NCBI GenBank assembly: GCA_903813345.2
Contig: CAIIXF020000004.1
Coordinates: forward strand, 12,300,196 to 12,364,195
DNA length: 64,000 nt
Reading direction: 5' to 3'
Origin: Owenia fusiformis
Taxonomy: Eukaryota; Annelida; Polychaeta; Sabellida; Oweniidae
Shown here: in pieces, positions 43,076 to 55,600 of the stretch
How positions within the stretch are numbered: the stretch's first letter is position 1
Layout of the letters: each line of letters begins with the position of its first letter
The notes under the pieces: model-generated
What the model was told of the DNA's origin: nothing
Database searches by the model: none
Seen by the model: only the letters and a program-made list of their open reading frames with translations
Translations under genes and position numbers: made by a program

Positions 43076-44820
43076 ATGTGTAACATGTTAAAATAGCTAA
43101 GCACTTCACGATGTAACAGTGCAACAGTGCAATTCAGAAGAATGATATGTGGTACAATGAGTTGACAGAACAAAAGAGAAGTACTTCGAATAAACTGAAA
43201 CTGGAAAGCATTTTCCAGGCAAAACTTCTGATTTTATAGAAATGAAGGAAGACAAATTATTGAAATGTATAATATTACTGAGCAGAAATAGCAAGCCTTA
43301 CCCCTTTACCAGATTGGTATTTCATGATACTTTATGGTAATATTTAGAATTAGAAAAATAGCATTTTTTACACTCTATTGAAATTCCCCCAAGAGCTTGA
43401 GAGAGGGTATTACTATCCCATAATTCTTAGCTAATCTGTGATATTATGTTATCATTGATTGGCTAATGCAGATCATGTGACAAATACAAGACTCATGGAA
43501 GTACCCAGATATGATTCTATAAAGCCATTCGTGAGATGAGAGATTAATTTCATAATGTTTCAACAGTAGTATAAATTATATCAGCAAAAACCAATGAATA
43601 AAAGTATCCAGAAGGTCGAAAAATTCTGAAAATGGATATCTAGGAAAATCAATCCATGAAGAATATATTAAATCGAGGTAAGGTCAATCTTTTTCCTAAA
43701 TAATTATCTTGTATGATGGTCCTTGACATAAATTAATTTTGATAAGTCCCTGGTTACATAGGAAAGGAGTAATTACTGTGAATGGAACTCTAATTTACTT
43801 TAACCTGAATGCCTTGAGTAAAAAGAAAAGTAATCACAGAAAATAGCTCTTATGATATAGCAATTCAGGTTTGAAAATGTGTATGGGTCAAATATTTTTT
43901 TACCAAATTGGGCATAACATTTCATATGTTTGCAGTTAAATGGTAAAATTGAAAGTTTATTTTGGTTATTTTACAACACATGTAGGCACCATACTCGTTT
44001 ACTAATTTGATTTTCAAAACTTCATACCTTTGTGATTCAAGATAAGGCTCCCCAAGAGGGGGCAGTGAGGTCGCTTTAGTCTCTTTTAAATTTTCAAAAT
44101 TGTCATTTGTCACATTTAAAATTTACTTGTCAAATTTTGTCAGTTTTATATTCCTTTTTAGTCGGTCAAAGAATATGCAACAAATGGTTTGTTGTGTTCC
44201 ATTTTTTTATTACTGGTTTGAATAAGTCACATTTACTTGCATATATTCACATTCAGAACTAATTTTCTATTTTTGTCATTCTCAAAACACTGTAAGGAAA
44301 TATTTGTCACATTTGCTCGTTTTTAAATACCCCTAAGTCACATTTAGTCACACTTTTAGGGGCCAGGTCACCTTATCACATACCCCTTGAGGAGCCCCCA
44401 AGATATGCAGGCACTATGATTTGTATAGATGAATATTTTCCCACTGGAGTTGGCCATCTTATTTATTAGTCTCATTTGAGATTGTATACAACATACTTAT
44501 GATAACTAAGCCAAATGGGCAAAAGAGTGAGTCTGTAATTACTGCAAGCCCATTTAATCCTATCCTTAATGAGGACTTATCTAAATGTCCTGTCATTTAT
44601 CTAAATGCCCTGTCATTTATCTTGACATGGTGGGATTATGGTGTTGTCCTGTCATTTGCTGTGGGTGGCATTATTTCCAGAAATGAATCAATCAAAATGA
44701 TTTACAGTATGCTGAAACTTTTATGAAAGAATTTCATGAGTACATCACTGCACTTGGTTGTTTTGTTCAGTTAAGATGTTGTGAGTTTTTATATTTGGAA
44801 TTTTCCACATGGAGTAGGGT
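43076..44820. other. Non-coding stretch, nothing recognised
   Basis: AT-rich with no supported exon. The 75-codon frame at 44499 includes a local duplication (CTAAATGTCCTGTCATTTAT twice) and no family match. Confidence 0.4.
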
Positions 44821-44900
44821 GAGTAGGTCACCTACCCCCTTCTCTTATATTCTCTATATTAAATGTAGAGAATATAAGAGGGAGGGGGTGACTTACTCCC
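44821..44900. repeat. Strong 80-nt hairpin
   Basis: Left arm GAGTAGGTCACCTACCCCCT then TCTCTTATATTCTCTA; right arm TAGAGAATATAAGAGGGAGG then GGGTGACTTACTC; loop of about 8 nt. 30 or more paired bases with a 2-nt bulge. It could be a MITE remnant or a pre-miRNA-like fold. Confidence 0.6.
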
Positions 44901-46494
44901 CATTGAACTTCTCTGCCCTCTGCTGAAAAGGTTTTTGGAGACTTTTTCTTTCAGAATTGTTCACAGTCTCTCCTCCTCAAAATTGAGTCAATCAGAAGAC
45001 TTTGGAAATATGCTTTTTGAAAAAGGAGTCAAAAAAGTAGGTCCAACAGAAAATGAGGCTTTCAGTTTTGGAGTTCTTCCATTTTTAATGATTCATAGAT
45101 TTAAATGACACAATCAAGATTTTTAAAAAAAAGTCAGAAAAAATCCCATTTTAAAAGGGCAGGTACTCACAGCACCAAGTGATGATATTTCAGGGATGAT
45201 TTCCATGTTTATTCACACCTCTGGTCAAGTGATGGTCAAGCATTCTCCAACTGCCGGAATCTGACTCTGCTACTCTTCTTTGGAGTTACAGAAACAGAAA
45301 TGTCTGCAATTGGAGAGTTTCTGGTCAGTCAGTTCAAAACCCCCCATGAATCCTAGCATGTAAACATCAACAGATTTTAACCCATATTAGACAGTAATGA
45401 TTCATATCTGTTTATTTTAATTCATGTTGATTCATTTTATAAAAACATATAAATTCTAACTCTATAAAAAATTAATTAAAATATTCATGAATAAATCAGG
45501 TGTTCTAACATTTAGAAACAATTGACTGTTAGAAAAATATATAAATGTAGAATGTGATAATTCTATAGGAATAATATTCCTTTGAAAAATAGTGTTACAT
45601 AATTTCTTTTTGCACGCATGACATGCACAAGTTTTATTTTATACACTCAGTACCAGTCATATAATGATGCAAAAATATAAATATATTCAAATAATTATAT
45701 CCATAGAAAACGAAACAAGAATCTAATGGATTGCATTCTAACCTCATGTCAAGTAAAGTGGGTATATTGACAATATAACTGCTCATTTCTACAGAGGGAT
45801 TTACCCGGGCAAATATTGCATCATGGGGATTTTTTCATTTGAAGAAATCTGGAAGGGTGCAGAAGAAAAAAATTAGAATTTTTTTTATTTTACTTATTGG
45901 TATATAGAAATACCACAAGATTAATATTTTGGTACGAAATAAGAGAAAAATAATGAACCATGATTGGCTTAGTCATTTTTTGCATGGGTTTTAATCATAT
46001 TAATTCTGGATTTATATAAATCCCGACGGCATTAGACAGCTAGTTTTCTCGAAAGTAATCACACCCTACAAGATTTGTATTTTACCTTACAAGATAATCA
46101 GTCCTCAAATCTCCCATAAAGGGACATTGAGATTTTTCACCAGAAAAGTTCAAAGGATGCATGTTCATGGGGCAACGGACCACCCCATTGGAAAGACAGT
46201 GTAGTGACCTCTGTAATAGCTAATGATGAGTTCCAAGTGCTGGGCTCCAAGATCCAAAAGGAGGAGCAAGTTCTTAGGGATAGGGTGTGTGGAGCTCACT
46301 ACTCTGTCTTTTCAATGGAGTGGCCCCATGTCCCATGAGAATGCATCTTTTGATCTTTTTCAGCTGACAAATCTTATCCTAATGTCACTCTATTGGAAAT
46401 TTGTTCCACAGCCCCCGATTTCTTCGAAGAGACCCAGACACAAGCTTAAAGGTGAAAACAAGGACTATGAAAAATCAGGCTATGATAGGCATGA

Positions 46495-46662
46495 CAGAGG
46501 TTTCATTAGCAGCAGGCAACAGGCGATTTTCACCAGTTGTATTCACAAAATCGCCTGTTGTTTTTATGGACTTTTCCATGTTAAATTCATGATTTCCATT
46601 AATTTGTCTGTTTTTTATTTTATTTATTTAGCCTGTTGTGTGAAATTTTAGTGAAACCCCTG
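46495..46662. mobile_element. MITE with CAGAGGTTTCATTAG ends
   Basis: A relative of 28522-28696: left CAGAGGTTTCATTAGCAGCA, right GTGAAACCCCTG, with internal AACAGGCGATTTTCACC...AAATCGCCTGTTG dyad. No clear target duplication. Confidence 0.55.
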
Positions 46663-46894
46663 GCCTACTTTCTGATATACAAAGAGGATTGAGTATGTAT
46701 TCAGTGTTTTGTTTCATGTCCCATTTGACCTGATTGGTGTTTTAGATTTCTTCCCAGTGATACCAGATGTCCAGTGTTGCCATAGTGATATGATTATCCC
46801 TCTAAAGTTTGGCAATTGACAATTGGTAATTGACTTTTATGACAACATTTTCCAGTTCATGAATTCTCTTGTCATAATGGCAATATTTGATATA

Positions 46895-47590
46895 ATATAA
46901 TATTTAGAGGTTATGTCACTATGACGTGAAATATGCCTGAGTTCTCCCAATATAGGCCGACCTTGGGAGGCTCTATATTTGGGCAAGAACGAAGGCATAT
47001 TTCACGTCATAGTGACATAACTGATGTATTACATGCCTTTGTTCCCATGGTTACTTTGTATCAATGACGTGACGTCATGATATTATCATGGTTATTAAAG
47101 AAATCTAATATCAAAACGAGGTAAGCGGGCTATATCGGGGTAATCGGGCAATATCGGTGGATATAGCTCGCTAACTTTCCCATTGACTTCCATACAAATG
47201 CTTCGCTAGGTATGTAATACAATATAATATACATGTAATATACATGTAATATAATATTTAGAGGTTATGTCACTATGACGTGAAATATGCCTGAGTTCTC
47301 CCAATATAGGCCGACCTTGGGAGGCTCTATATTTGGGCAAGAACGAAGGCATATTTCACGTCATAGTGACATAACTGATGTATTACATGCCTTTGTTCCC
47401 ATGGTTACTTTGTATCAATGACGTGACGTCATGATATTATCATGGTTATTAAAGAAATCTAATATCAAAACGAGGTAAGCGGGCTATATCGGGGTAATCG
47501 GGCAATATCGGTGGATATAGCTCGCTAACTTTCCCATTGACTTCCATACAAATGCTTCGCTAGGTATGTAATACAATATAATATAATATA
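46895..47590. repeat. 354-bp tandem duplication with perfect 29-bp palindromes
   Basis: Two near-identical copies have landmarks offset by exactly 354 bp (GAGGTTATGTCACTATGACG at 46907 and 47261). Each holds 29-bp perfect inverted arms (46910-46938/46993-47021 and 47264-47292/47347-47375) and a TGACGTCA. A diverged single relative lies at 2985-3215 beside PARL. Confidence 0.88.
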
Positions 47591-47769
47591 ATACAATATG
47601 ATATGATATAATTAATATAATGCAGTAAACTAAATATTGTAACAGTGACATAATTGTCAATTCAATATTAATTTTGTGTATCTTTCAGTTTATTCTTTAT
47701 ATAAAACCTTAACATGAAAAATGGATGAATCACTATACAGCATAACCTCATCAAAAAGGAATAAACATA

Positions 47770-47978
47770 CAGGGTGGGCCAAAAGAGTTGTAATTTATTT
47801 TGTCGATTTTGCAAAAAGGAGAGAATACTATTGCCTGGTTATTTTTTATCATGTTCAAATTGACAAGTGATATTTGTTTTTTGAATTATTTATTTTGGAG
47901 ACTTACTGTTTTTTTTATTAGTCCTTGAGGAGATTTGAGTTCAAGGATTTCCTAAAGGACACATTCGGACCCAGCATT
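47770..47978 (+). mobile_element. Left part of a mariner-TIR element interrupted by the LTR retrotransposon
   Basis: TA then CAGGGTGGGCCAAAAGAGTT, a mariner-type end. Its inner part TTCAAGGATTTCCTAAAGGA (about 47940) pairs with CCTTTAGGAAATCCTTGAA (about 52640) on the far side of the LTR element, so the two were one hairpin before insertion. No right TIR was found. Confidence 0.55.
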
Positions 47979-49397
47979 TGTAACATTTAACGGGAATTAA
48001 ACGTTAATAAAATAATGTTCACGGCTTCAGTCCATAATAGTATTACTAAACATAAAATTTGTGTAGATGACACAACTTCTAAGTTTATTCTATCTTCCTT
48101 TTAATTGGTATAAGATACATTTTGCATAATCTTTATTTCATCTCGAGTACTGTTATATATTGTATGTATCTCAAAATTGTTCTTTAATCAAGCTATTCAA
48201 AATCAAATCTTCATGATGATAACATTGTCCTAAGAAGCTTGTGTGATATTTTTAAAGCTAAAAGTTATCCTATTCAAAATCACATCTTCATGATGATTAT
48301 ATTGTCCTGAGAAGTTTGTATGATTTTCTTTTAAGCTAAAAGCTATTCTTTTCAGAATTACATCTTTATGATTATAACATTGTCTTAAGAAACTTGTATG
48401 GTATTTTTAAAAGCTAATAGCTATCCTCTCAAAATCACATCTTTCTGATGATTATATTGTCCTGAGAAGTTTGTATGATTTTCTTTTAAAAGCTGAAAGC
48501 TATCCTCTTATTTAAAAGTCATACATCAGTATATATACAGTTCTTGGAGTTCTTGGAATAAGGGCGGATCTCAATTTAAATAGGTTGATCTGATTGGATA
48601 GAGATTTTTGGGGACAGTTTAATTTATGGGGCACTACCCTTGCCTCTCCTGTAAACACGTGTCTGCATTGGCAAACAAAGGAATGTGTACAGTGATCACT
48701 TTAATTGCTGCAGTGAGGGGGGGGTGAATATAATCTATTCCTGTAGTCAGAAATAAATGTTTCTCCAGGAACTGTCGATACACATCAGATCAAAGTTAGT
48801 TACAACATCTAATTACATTTACATGATTAATAAACAATGCATATTCTTCAAGCATTTAAAAATACATATTTAGTTGCACTAAACTACATCCATCATAAAA
48901 TATTCTTTGTCTGTGGGTGGGATGATTTCACCAAGGAGAGAATTCTCACAGATGAACATGTGCACCTTTGGACAATAGCAGTATATTTGTCTTCCAATAA
49001 ACAAAGGCTTTATAATTAAATATTTCAGAGTGGCATCTAAACTGATAAAATTGATAGTGAACAAAATATGAAATGTCAGCCTCATTTGATTTGTAGCAAT
49101 TAATAAATTCGAGTGAAAGAGTAAATCTGAACAACATGCTACTGAGCGTGTGAATTTAATATTCAGCTCTGTTTTACAAACATTAGAATCTTTATGACAA
49201 AGGGCTATAATGGTCAGAGCATTGAATTCAGATCTGCATGCAATGATTTATGAACTGGGAATTTCAAAGAATTTTATGAAACCAACACTTGTATTTGACT
49301 CCACTAAAATAGTGAAGATTTAATTATGACCAAGTCCAAATATTTTTGATTTCCCTAAAATATAAATATAAAACAGAAATAGTGCATTTCTGTTACA
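47979..49397 (-). repeat. LTR (3' LTR of the - strand element)
   Basis: 1419 bp. I saw no difference from the other LTR over the stretches compared. It contains four about 79-bp sub-repeats at 48181-48500 (GCTATTCAAAATCA..CTTCATGATGAT..TTGTCCTAAGAAG). Confidence 0.95.
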
Positions 49398-49410
49398 CTG
49401 CTCCCCCCTT
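49398..49410 (-). promoter_or_regulatory. Polypurine tract
   Basis: AAGGGGGGAGCAG on -, immediately before the 3' LTR, is the expected second-strand primer site. Confidence 0.8.
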
Positions 49411-49537
49411 GGTTTGATCGTCCCGATCAAAAACATAAACTGTACAATGTTCTTAAACATAAAAAACCTACCACCATTACAACATACAAGATACAAGTGC
49501 ATTTAAAGACAAATGTTCACCAGTGTCTCACCGACCC

Positions 49538-49918
49538 TTAAGGTGGTTGGAAGGCAGGTGGATAATGATATCCATGGTTTGATTCAAGTATCGAAATATT
49601 GGCTGCATCATTTGCCAATACAGGCTTACGTTTTGATAAGTCTATGTGAACACTTCCTACTACGCAATCAGTTATCAATAAAGGGGTATCCCCATATTTA
49701 CTCTGTACTCCATACATTATAACTTCAATGTTAGTTGAGGGTACTGTTATCTGATTATCAAAACAATATCCTACATGAAGTTTTGATTTATTTTTGGGTC
49801 CATCATTCTCTATATTAGCTGACCCCCGACCCTCAGGCTCAGCTACTGCTCGTTTCCCGACCTCCAATTCTGATTCAAATTTCTTGGTGATGAGCCCTCT
49901 ATTATGGGCTTGGGACAT
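49538..49918 (-). CDS. Short second frame of the retrotransposon, probable pol remnant
   Basis: 126 codons from the first ATG, overlapping gag in the -1 frame, as pro/pol usually does. The text TVPSTNIEVIMYGV resembles the linker after the protease in Gypsy-type Pol, but no DTG protease or RT motif is present. After its stop, the segment before the polypurine tract reads DRDDQTKGGAV and stops at the LTR edge, like a Pol C-terminus. I infer one large internal deletion of pol; the function of the peptide is unknown. Confidence 0.5.
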   Translation of the reverse strand: MSQAHNRGLITKKFESELEVGKRAVAEPEGRGSANIENDGPKNKSKLHVGYCFDNQITVPSTNIEVIMYGVQSKYGDTPLLITDCVVGSVHIDLSKRKPVLANDAANISILESNHGYHYPPAFQPP

Positions 49919-50805
49919 TCTGCTATAACATGCCCATGCTGGGTACAGTTAAAACATTTAATACGATGATTATGAGGTTTGGGATAATTATATGTGAAGG
50001 CTGCTAAATTCTGCGTTGAAAAGGGATTAGATTTTGGTAGATGTTTCACATCAGTATATGAGGCAAGATGCTCCATTGCCTGACAAAATGTTTTTTTAAG
50101 TTCTTTGAATTCTTGTACTATTTGGCCCATCTGGGTATCAATAATAGGATCTTCTTGCGCCTGCATGCTTTCTAGGCCTTTTTGATGATCATCGGTTCCA
50201 TAATCTGACTCATATTCCAATCCAACGCCTACTGCTTCATCTATATCATGGGGGTTCCGATTCTTGATGTATTTCCTCATATCTGTGTCCTCAAGGGCAT
50301 TATAAAATTGATTTAATGCTATATCCATACGTAGTTCATATGGCCACTTCGAGTAGGCCCTGTTCGATAACCTTTTGATATCCTGCCCCAATTGTGATAA
50401 TGTTTCATTAGGATTCTTCCTTCTGGCCTCTAGCAAATTAAGGAAGGTGTCACCTTGGCTTGCTGGGTCAAAACGCTGTTCCAAGTGATGTACAATGGAT
50501 TCAAAATCCTCACGTTCATTACCAGGCATATCAGTGAGTACAGATAAGGCATCACCCTTAACAGCACAACTCAGCTCCAAGGCCATTTCATCATAGCTCC
50601 AACCATTGGCCTTGCTCACAACCATAAAGTGAGTTTTGTAGTCAAGCCAGTCTCCACTGCCATCATAGCGGTCAACCGGCCTAACAGATTGATTTCTAAA
50701 AATTCTTCTTTTAGCGTCTGAGAGTTTATTAACAAGTTCTGCATTCTCCCGAACTAATCTAGCTATCTCAGAGTCTTTCAATTTAATAATCCACTCCAAA
50801 TCCAT
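49843..50805 (-). CDS. gag: Retrotransposon Gag with one zinc knuckle
   Basis: 320 aa, intact. Residues 1-35 look coiled-coil (heptads in IIKLKDSEIARLVRENAELV). A retrotransposon-gag core follows (WLDYKTHFMVV, FDPASQGDTFLNLLEARRK), and a CCHC knuckle CFNCTQHGHVIAEC spans residues 284-297. Gag packages the element RNA into particles. The next frame overlaps its end by 76 bp in the -1 register. The frame is intact with identical LTRs, so the insertion is young. Closest class is probably Ty3/Gypsy-like. Confidence 0.9.
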   Translation of the reverse strand: MDLEWIIKLKDSEIARLVRENAELVNKLSDAKRRIFRNQSVRPVDRYDGSGDWLDYKTHFMVVSKANGWSYDEMALELSCAVKGDALSVLTDMPGNEREDFESIVHHLEQRFDPASQGDTFLNLLEARRKNPNETLSQLGQDIKRLSNRAYSKWPYELRMDIALNQFYNALEDTDMRKYIKNRNPHDIDEAVGVGLEYESDYGTDDHQKGLESMQAQEDPIIDTQMGQIVQEFKELKKTFCQAMEHLASYTDVKHLPKSNPFSTQNLAAFTYNYPKPHNHRIKCFNCTQHGHVIAECPKPIIEGSSPRNLNQNWRSGNEQ

Positions 50806-51182
50806 TTTGATATTTTAAGAATTTAATTTTGTCTGTGTTTCAAATGTTTTTATTCATAGAATAATACTAATATTGTCCTCATTTGTTATTGTTCAGGTCA
50901 TTCATAGACCTTAAATGTTTATGTGAATGTAATCCATTTGAAAAGTCATTGAACTGTTGTCTTTGTGGTCAACTGGTCAAATTCATTCATAAAGTTTTGC
51001 GTCAGTGGTTTTGTAAAGGTGCATAAATAAGAGACTTCTCTGGTGTAGTGTATTGAAGAATCCATATAACTCACACATCATTGTCTGAAGTATCATAATA
51101 GAATATTTAATGGTCTTGTGTTTGATGCCTTCCTCGTATAAAAATCGTCAGGTAAGAGAATAGAAAAGTATATTCCATTCTT

Positions 51183-51200
51183 TCCGGCCCGGACGCACCA
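51183..51200 (-). promoter_or_regulatory. Primer binding site candidate
   Basis: TGGTGCGTCCGGGCCGGA begins one base after the 5' LTR and starts TGG, as tRNA-complementary primer sites do. The tRNA was not identified. Confidence 0.6.
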
Positions 51201-51201
51201 A

Positions 51202-52620
51202 TGTAACATTTAACGGGAATTAAACGTTAATAAAATAATGTTCACGGCTTCAGTCCATAATAGTATTACTAAACATAAAATTTGTGTAGATGACACAACT
51301 TCTAAGTTTATTCTATCTTCCTTTTAATTGGTATAAGATACATTTTGCATAATCTTTATTTCATCTCGAGTACTGTTATATATTGTATGTATCTCAAAAT
51401 TGTTCTTTAATCAAGCTATTCAAAATCAAATCTTCATGATGATAACATTGTCCTAAGAAGCTTGTGTGATATTTTTAAAGCTAAAAGTTATCCTATTCAA
51501 AATCACATCTTCATGATGATTATATTGTCCTGAGAAGTTTGTATGATTTTCTTTTAAGCTAAAAGCTATTCTTTTCAGAATTACATCTTTATGATTATAA
51601 CATTGTCTTAAGAAACTTGTATGGTATTTTTAAAAGCTAATAGCTATCCTCTCAAAATCACATCTTTCTGATGATTATATTGTCCTGAGAAGTTTGTATG
51701 ATTTTCTTTTAAAAGCTGAAAGCTATCCTCTTATTTAAAAGTCATACATCAGTATATATACAGTTCTTGGAGTTCTTGGAATAAGGGCGGATCTCAATTT
51801 AAATAGGTTGATCTGATTGGATAGAGATTTTTGGGGACAGTTTAATTTATGGGGCACTACCCTTGCCTCTCCTGTAAACACGTGTCTGCATTGGCAAACA
51901 AAGGAATGTGTACAGTGATCACTTTAATTGCTGCAGTGAGGGGGGGGTGAATATAATCTATTCCTGTAGTCAGAAATAAATGTTTCTCCAGGAACTGTCG
52001 ATACACATCAGATCAAAGTTAGTTACAACATCTAATTACATTTACATGATTAATAAACAATGCATATTCTTCAAGCATTTAAAAATACATATTTAGTTGC
52101 ACTAAACTACATCCATCATAAAATATTCTTTGTCTGTGGGTGGGATGATTTCACCAAGGAGAGAATTCTCACAGATGAACATGTGCACCTTTGGACAATA
52201 GCAGTATATTTGTCTTCCAATAAACAAAGGCTTTATAATTAAATATTTCAGAGTGGCATCTAAACTGATAAAATTGATAGTGAACAAAATATGAAATGTC
52301 AGCCTCATTTGATTTGTAGCAATTAATAAATTCGAGTGAAAGAGTAAATCTGAACAACATGCTACTGAGCGTGTGAATTTAATATTCAGCTCTGTTTTAC
52401 AAACATTAGAATCTTTATGACAAAGGGCTATAATGGTCAGAGCATTGAATTCAGATCTGCATGCAATGATTTATGAACTGGGAATTTCAAAGAATTTTAT
52501 GAAACCAACACTTGTATTTGACTCCACTAAAATAGTGAAGATTTAATTATGACCAAGTCCAAATATTTTTGATTTCCCTAAAATATAAATATAAAACAGA
52601 AATAGTGCATTTCTGTTACA
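51202..52620 (-). repeat. LTR (5' LTR of the - strand element)
   Basis: Same length and, as far as read, same sequence as 47979-49397. It should carry the element's promoter, since transcription runs on -. The sub-repeats lie at 51404-51723. Confidence 0.95.
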
Positions 52621-52624
52621 CATT

Positions 52625-55600
52625 ATTATGGGTCAATGTGCCCTTTAGGAAATCCTTGAACTGAAACCTGCCCAAGTTTAGGAGTCAGCTTTTTTATGGC
52701 TGATTAATAGTACCCAGTGCCAAATTATTCTTCCGAAGTGAATTTTTTCAGAAGAAATTTTTGAAACTTTTGGTCCATCTTGGTCCATCAACTTAAAGTC
52801 TTTTAGCAAAGAACCAATATCAAACTTTTGCATAGGGGATTTGCAAAGATTTTTTCTACTGGCAAGTTCTTTGAATGTATATTGATTTCACTTGACAGAT
52901 TTTTTTGTTTTGATTTAATTTCACCTGATCACCTGATTCATAAAGTACGTCTGCTCATGCCAATTTCGTACTATTTCTCCCTTAAATTTGAATAAACTGC
53001 TTAATTTTCAGACATTTCTGTATAATATAGAGTGTTAACTACATGCCTGTTTATTTTTTCCTTGCTGATTCCAGATATTTCCACTGTATTTTACATTTCA
53101 AAATGTGACATTTAGCTCCCAGGTCTAAGCTGTTGTTGATACACTTAAGTCAGGTGATATTGTTCGTGATGTCTGTGTTTAAACATAAATATGTCATTCC
53201 TAATAATCTCCTTAAAACTAATTGTTTTTTCTTTAAATAATATTTCAACATTCTGCTCTTTGAATTCTATCACTGTCACTATTCTAGAATATTTTAAATG
53301 TTATCGTTTGAAATCAACACAAAAATATCAATGTTGTAACCAGAGCCATCTATTGCTGTTTTTCAAACATTTACAAGAGATATCACTTTTGTTTTGTGTT
53401 TTACTACCAATAGGAAATTTCATAATTTAAAGATAAGGGAATGTTGCTTTACCTCCCTCAAATATAATTCAAACCTAATTATTATTTGAATAAACTTAAA
53501 ACATAGAATAATTAATTAAGGAAAAAATAACAGGGATGAAATGCTATTAGTCATACTGAACCAAAAAAATAACTGATTTATTCATCTTATTGAGAGACAA
53601 ATTTAAGAAGTTTATTATTGGGGTTATTTTCTTGGAGGGAGTTAAGCTTTTTTGCTGGGTAAAAAAAGCAGGCAGACATTTCCCAGTATGGGACATCATC
53701 TGATGTGGATTTGATACCCGAAACCTGTGCCTAAATTTCCACTTCTGTCATGTCTTTTACATACCTTTTCTCTGTAAATTTTGAAATAAGTGTCCAATAT
53801 TCTTGCATTTTTATACAATCTAGAGTGTAAACTACACATATGTCCGTTTATTTGATTCAGTTCTCACTAGTTTTAATTAATTTTGGATTTTAAAATCAGA
53901 CCCCTAGGATATATTTTTGGAGATTTGCAGACGTAGAGGCCTGTGTTTGCATCAGGCCATATTAACCCTTTATGTCCAATGAACCAGGAAGGGGTTGGAG
54001 AGCACAAGTGGTCTGGAGGGTGTTGTATGACCATGTTCTGTTTTTTTGATGAGGGTAGTATTTTTTGCAACATGAATGAAAAGTTATGTTATGTTTATTC
54101 CTGGTGCCATATTGTAATATAACATTCTGACTGGGCTACTATGGTTGATGAATGTTTTGGTAAGGCCTTGGTCCTGGGGGTAATAGGGGGAGGCAGTGCA
54201 ATTGGGTACCTCTCTTTGCTGCCACCTACTATTAAATCAGTACATATACCTATATACATATATTTGGACACATTGTAGTATTAATAGCCTTTTAAAAACC
54301 AGAATGGGTTGTACATCCATCTTATATGAATATGAAGTATAAAAATCCATTCCGTTAAAATATTCCACCCCTTAAAGTCGTCTCTCCCTAAAAGACCCCA
54401 CCCTAATGGACCCCTTCACTAATAGCCAGTATGTCTCTCAAGATGGCTGTGTTTTTTTCTGATTCTCTGAATGAGATTGATTTAACCTTTAACCTTTGTG
54501 ATCCCAAATGGCCTTATCACCCTAATCTCTTTGTACTAAAATATGGCTTCTAACCAGAGACACTCCTTCCATCCCATCATCCTCAGCCAACAATACCTGA
54601 CATCCGACAGCCGATTGGTCAAAATACCTACCCAAGTAGACTTGGGTAATTGATATTTTCATTGTTATGTCAAAAAGACCTTAGTAATTTTTTGTGCATA
54701 TGGACAACATGATTTTGACCTGTGTATTGTGAGTTTCCCCTGAAACTACTAAGTTGTTGCCTTTCCCATTGACTGCAATGTTATTAATGACTTCATTACC
54801 ACCAGTCTGTCTAAGATATCAACTCTTATGGTTTCCCTCCCATATTTTCCCATATTTTAATAAGAAAATGGGATTTACCCTTTATTGTTGGTTCTATCTC
54901 TGGAAAGGGAAAAAAAATATTAGTTACTGTACCGTTAGCAAACATTTGATAAAAATGACTAAATAGAAAGAGATTCTTATAAAATTCTTTTTCGTACCCA
55001 TTTCTTTCAAATTGTTCACTCAAATTCCACATTTTCTTGGCATTTGGCATTACAGGGATAACCCTTTTCCAAAGTTTGATATTGCCTCTATAAAAGAGAG
55101 TGCACTGTTGATACATCAAAAAGATTTGGGCCAAAAATTTTGTAGGGCCTCAAGAAATGGGCCTTTTAGGCATAACCAGGCCTTGTTTAGCCAAATTATT
55201 AAAAGTAGGCCTTAAATATTCAAAAGGTCCCAATTTTGGGTTTTAGGGGCCCAAATGTTTTTCCCCGACTTGAAACATGCCCCCCCCCATTGTTAGCTTT
55301 TGGATCTGCCAGTGCGATATATTGTCATCATTTTAGGAATTAGCACTATGGCTTCAGGGTAGACTATAGTGTTCTTTTAACAGCCCATTGATTAATAAAC
55401 TTAACATGCTAATTTAACTTGTGGCAAAATGTATTGAAAACTTTTGTCAGGAACATATTTGACATGGCCATGCTAAGAGGCATTTGATTAGTAGTTTTAG
55501 CAAAATCATATATTTATTTTTTCCATGCAAGTGGTTTAGATCTATTTTACCAAGCTACAATTTAAACTGATCTTACTACCTACTTACTAATGAGGTTCAA

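Larger units (their letters stand above)
47979..52620 (-). mobile_element. Gag-only LTR retrotransposon, recently inserted
   Basis: Two LTRs of exactly 1419 bp (47979-49397 and 51202-52620), each running TGTAACATTT to TCTGTTACA as written on +, flanked by the 4-bp target duplication CATT (47975-47978 and 52621-52624). The element reads on -. A primer-binding-like TGGTGCGTCCGGG follows the upstream LTR (51200 downwards) and the polypurine tract AAGGGGGGAGCAG precedes the downstream LTR (49398-49410). The 1804-bp interior holds gag and a short second frame but no protease, reverse transcriptase, RNase H or integrase, so it must move in trans. Confidence 0.93.

Noticed and set aside
46223-46651. 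142-codon + frame (MMSSKCWAPRSKRRS...)
   Set aside because: No family resemblance, and its 3' half is a MITE (46495-46662). Probably chance or a decayed transposon.
49320-49502. Small - frame across the LTR/interior border
   Set aside because: Shadow of the LTR edge. The other frame there fits a Pol C-terminal remnant better.
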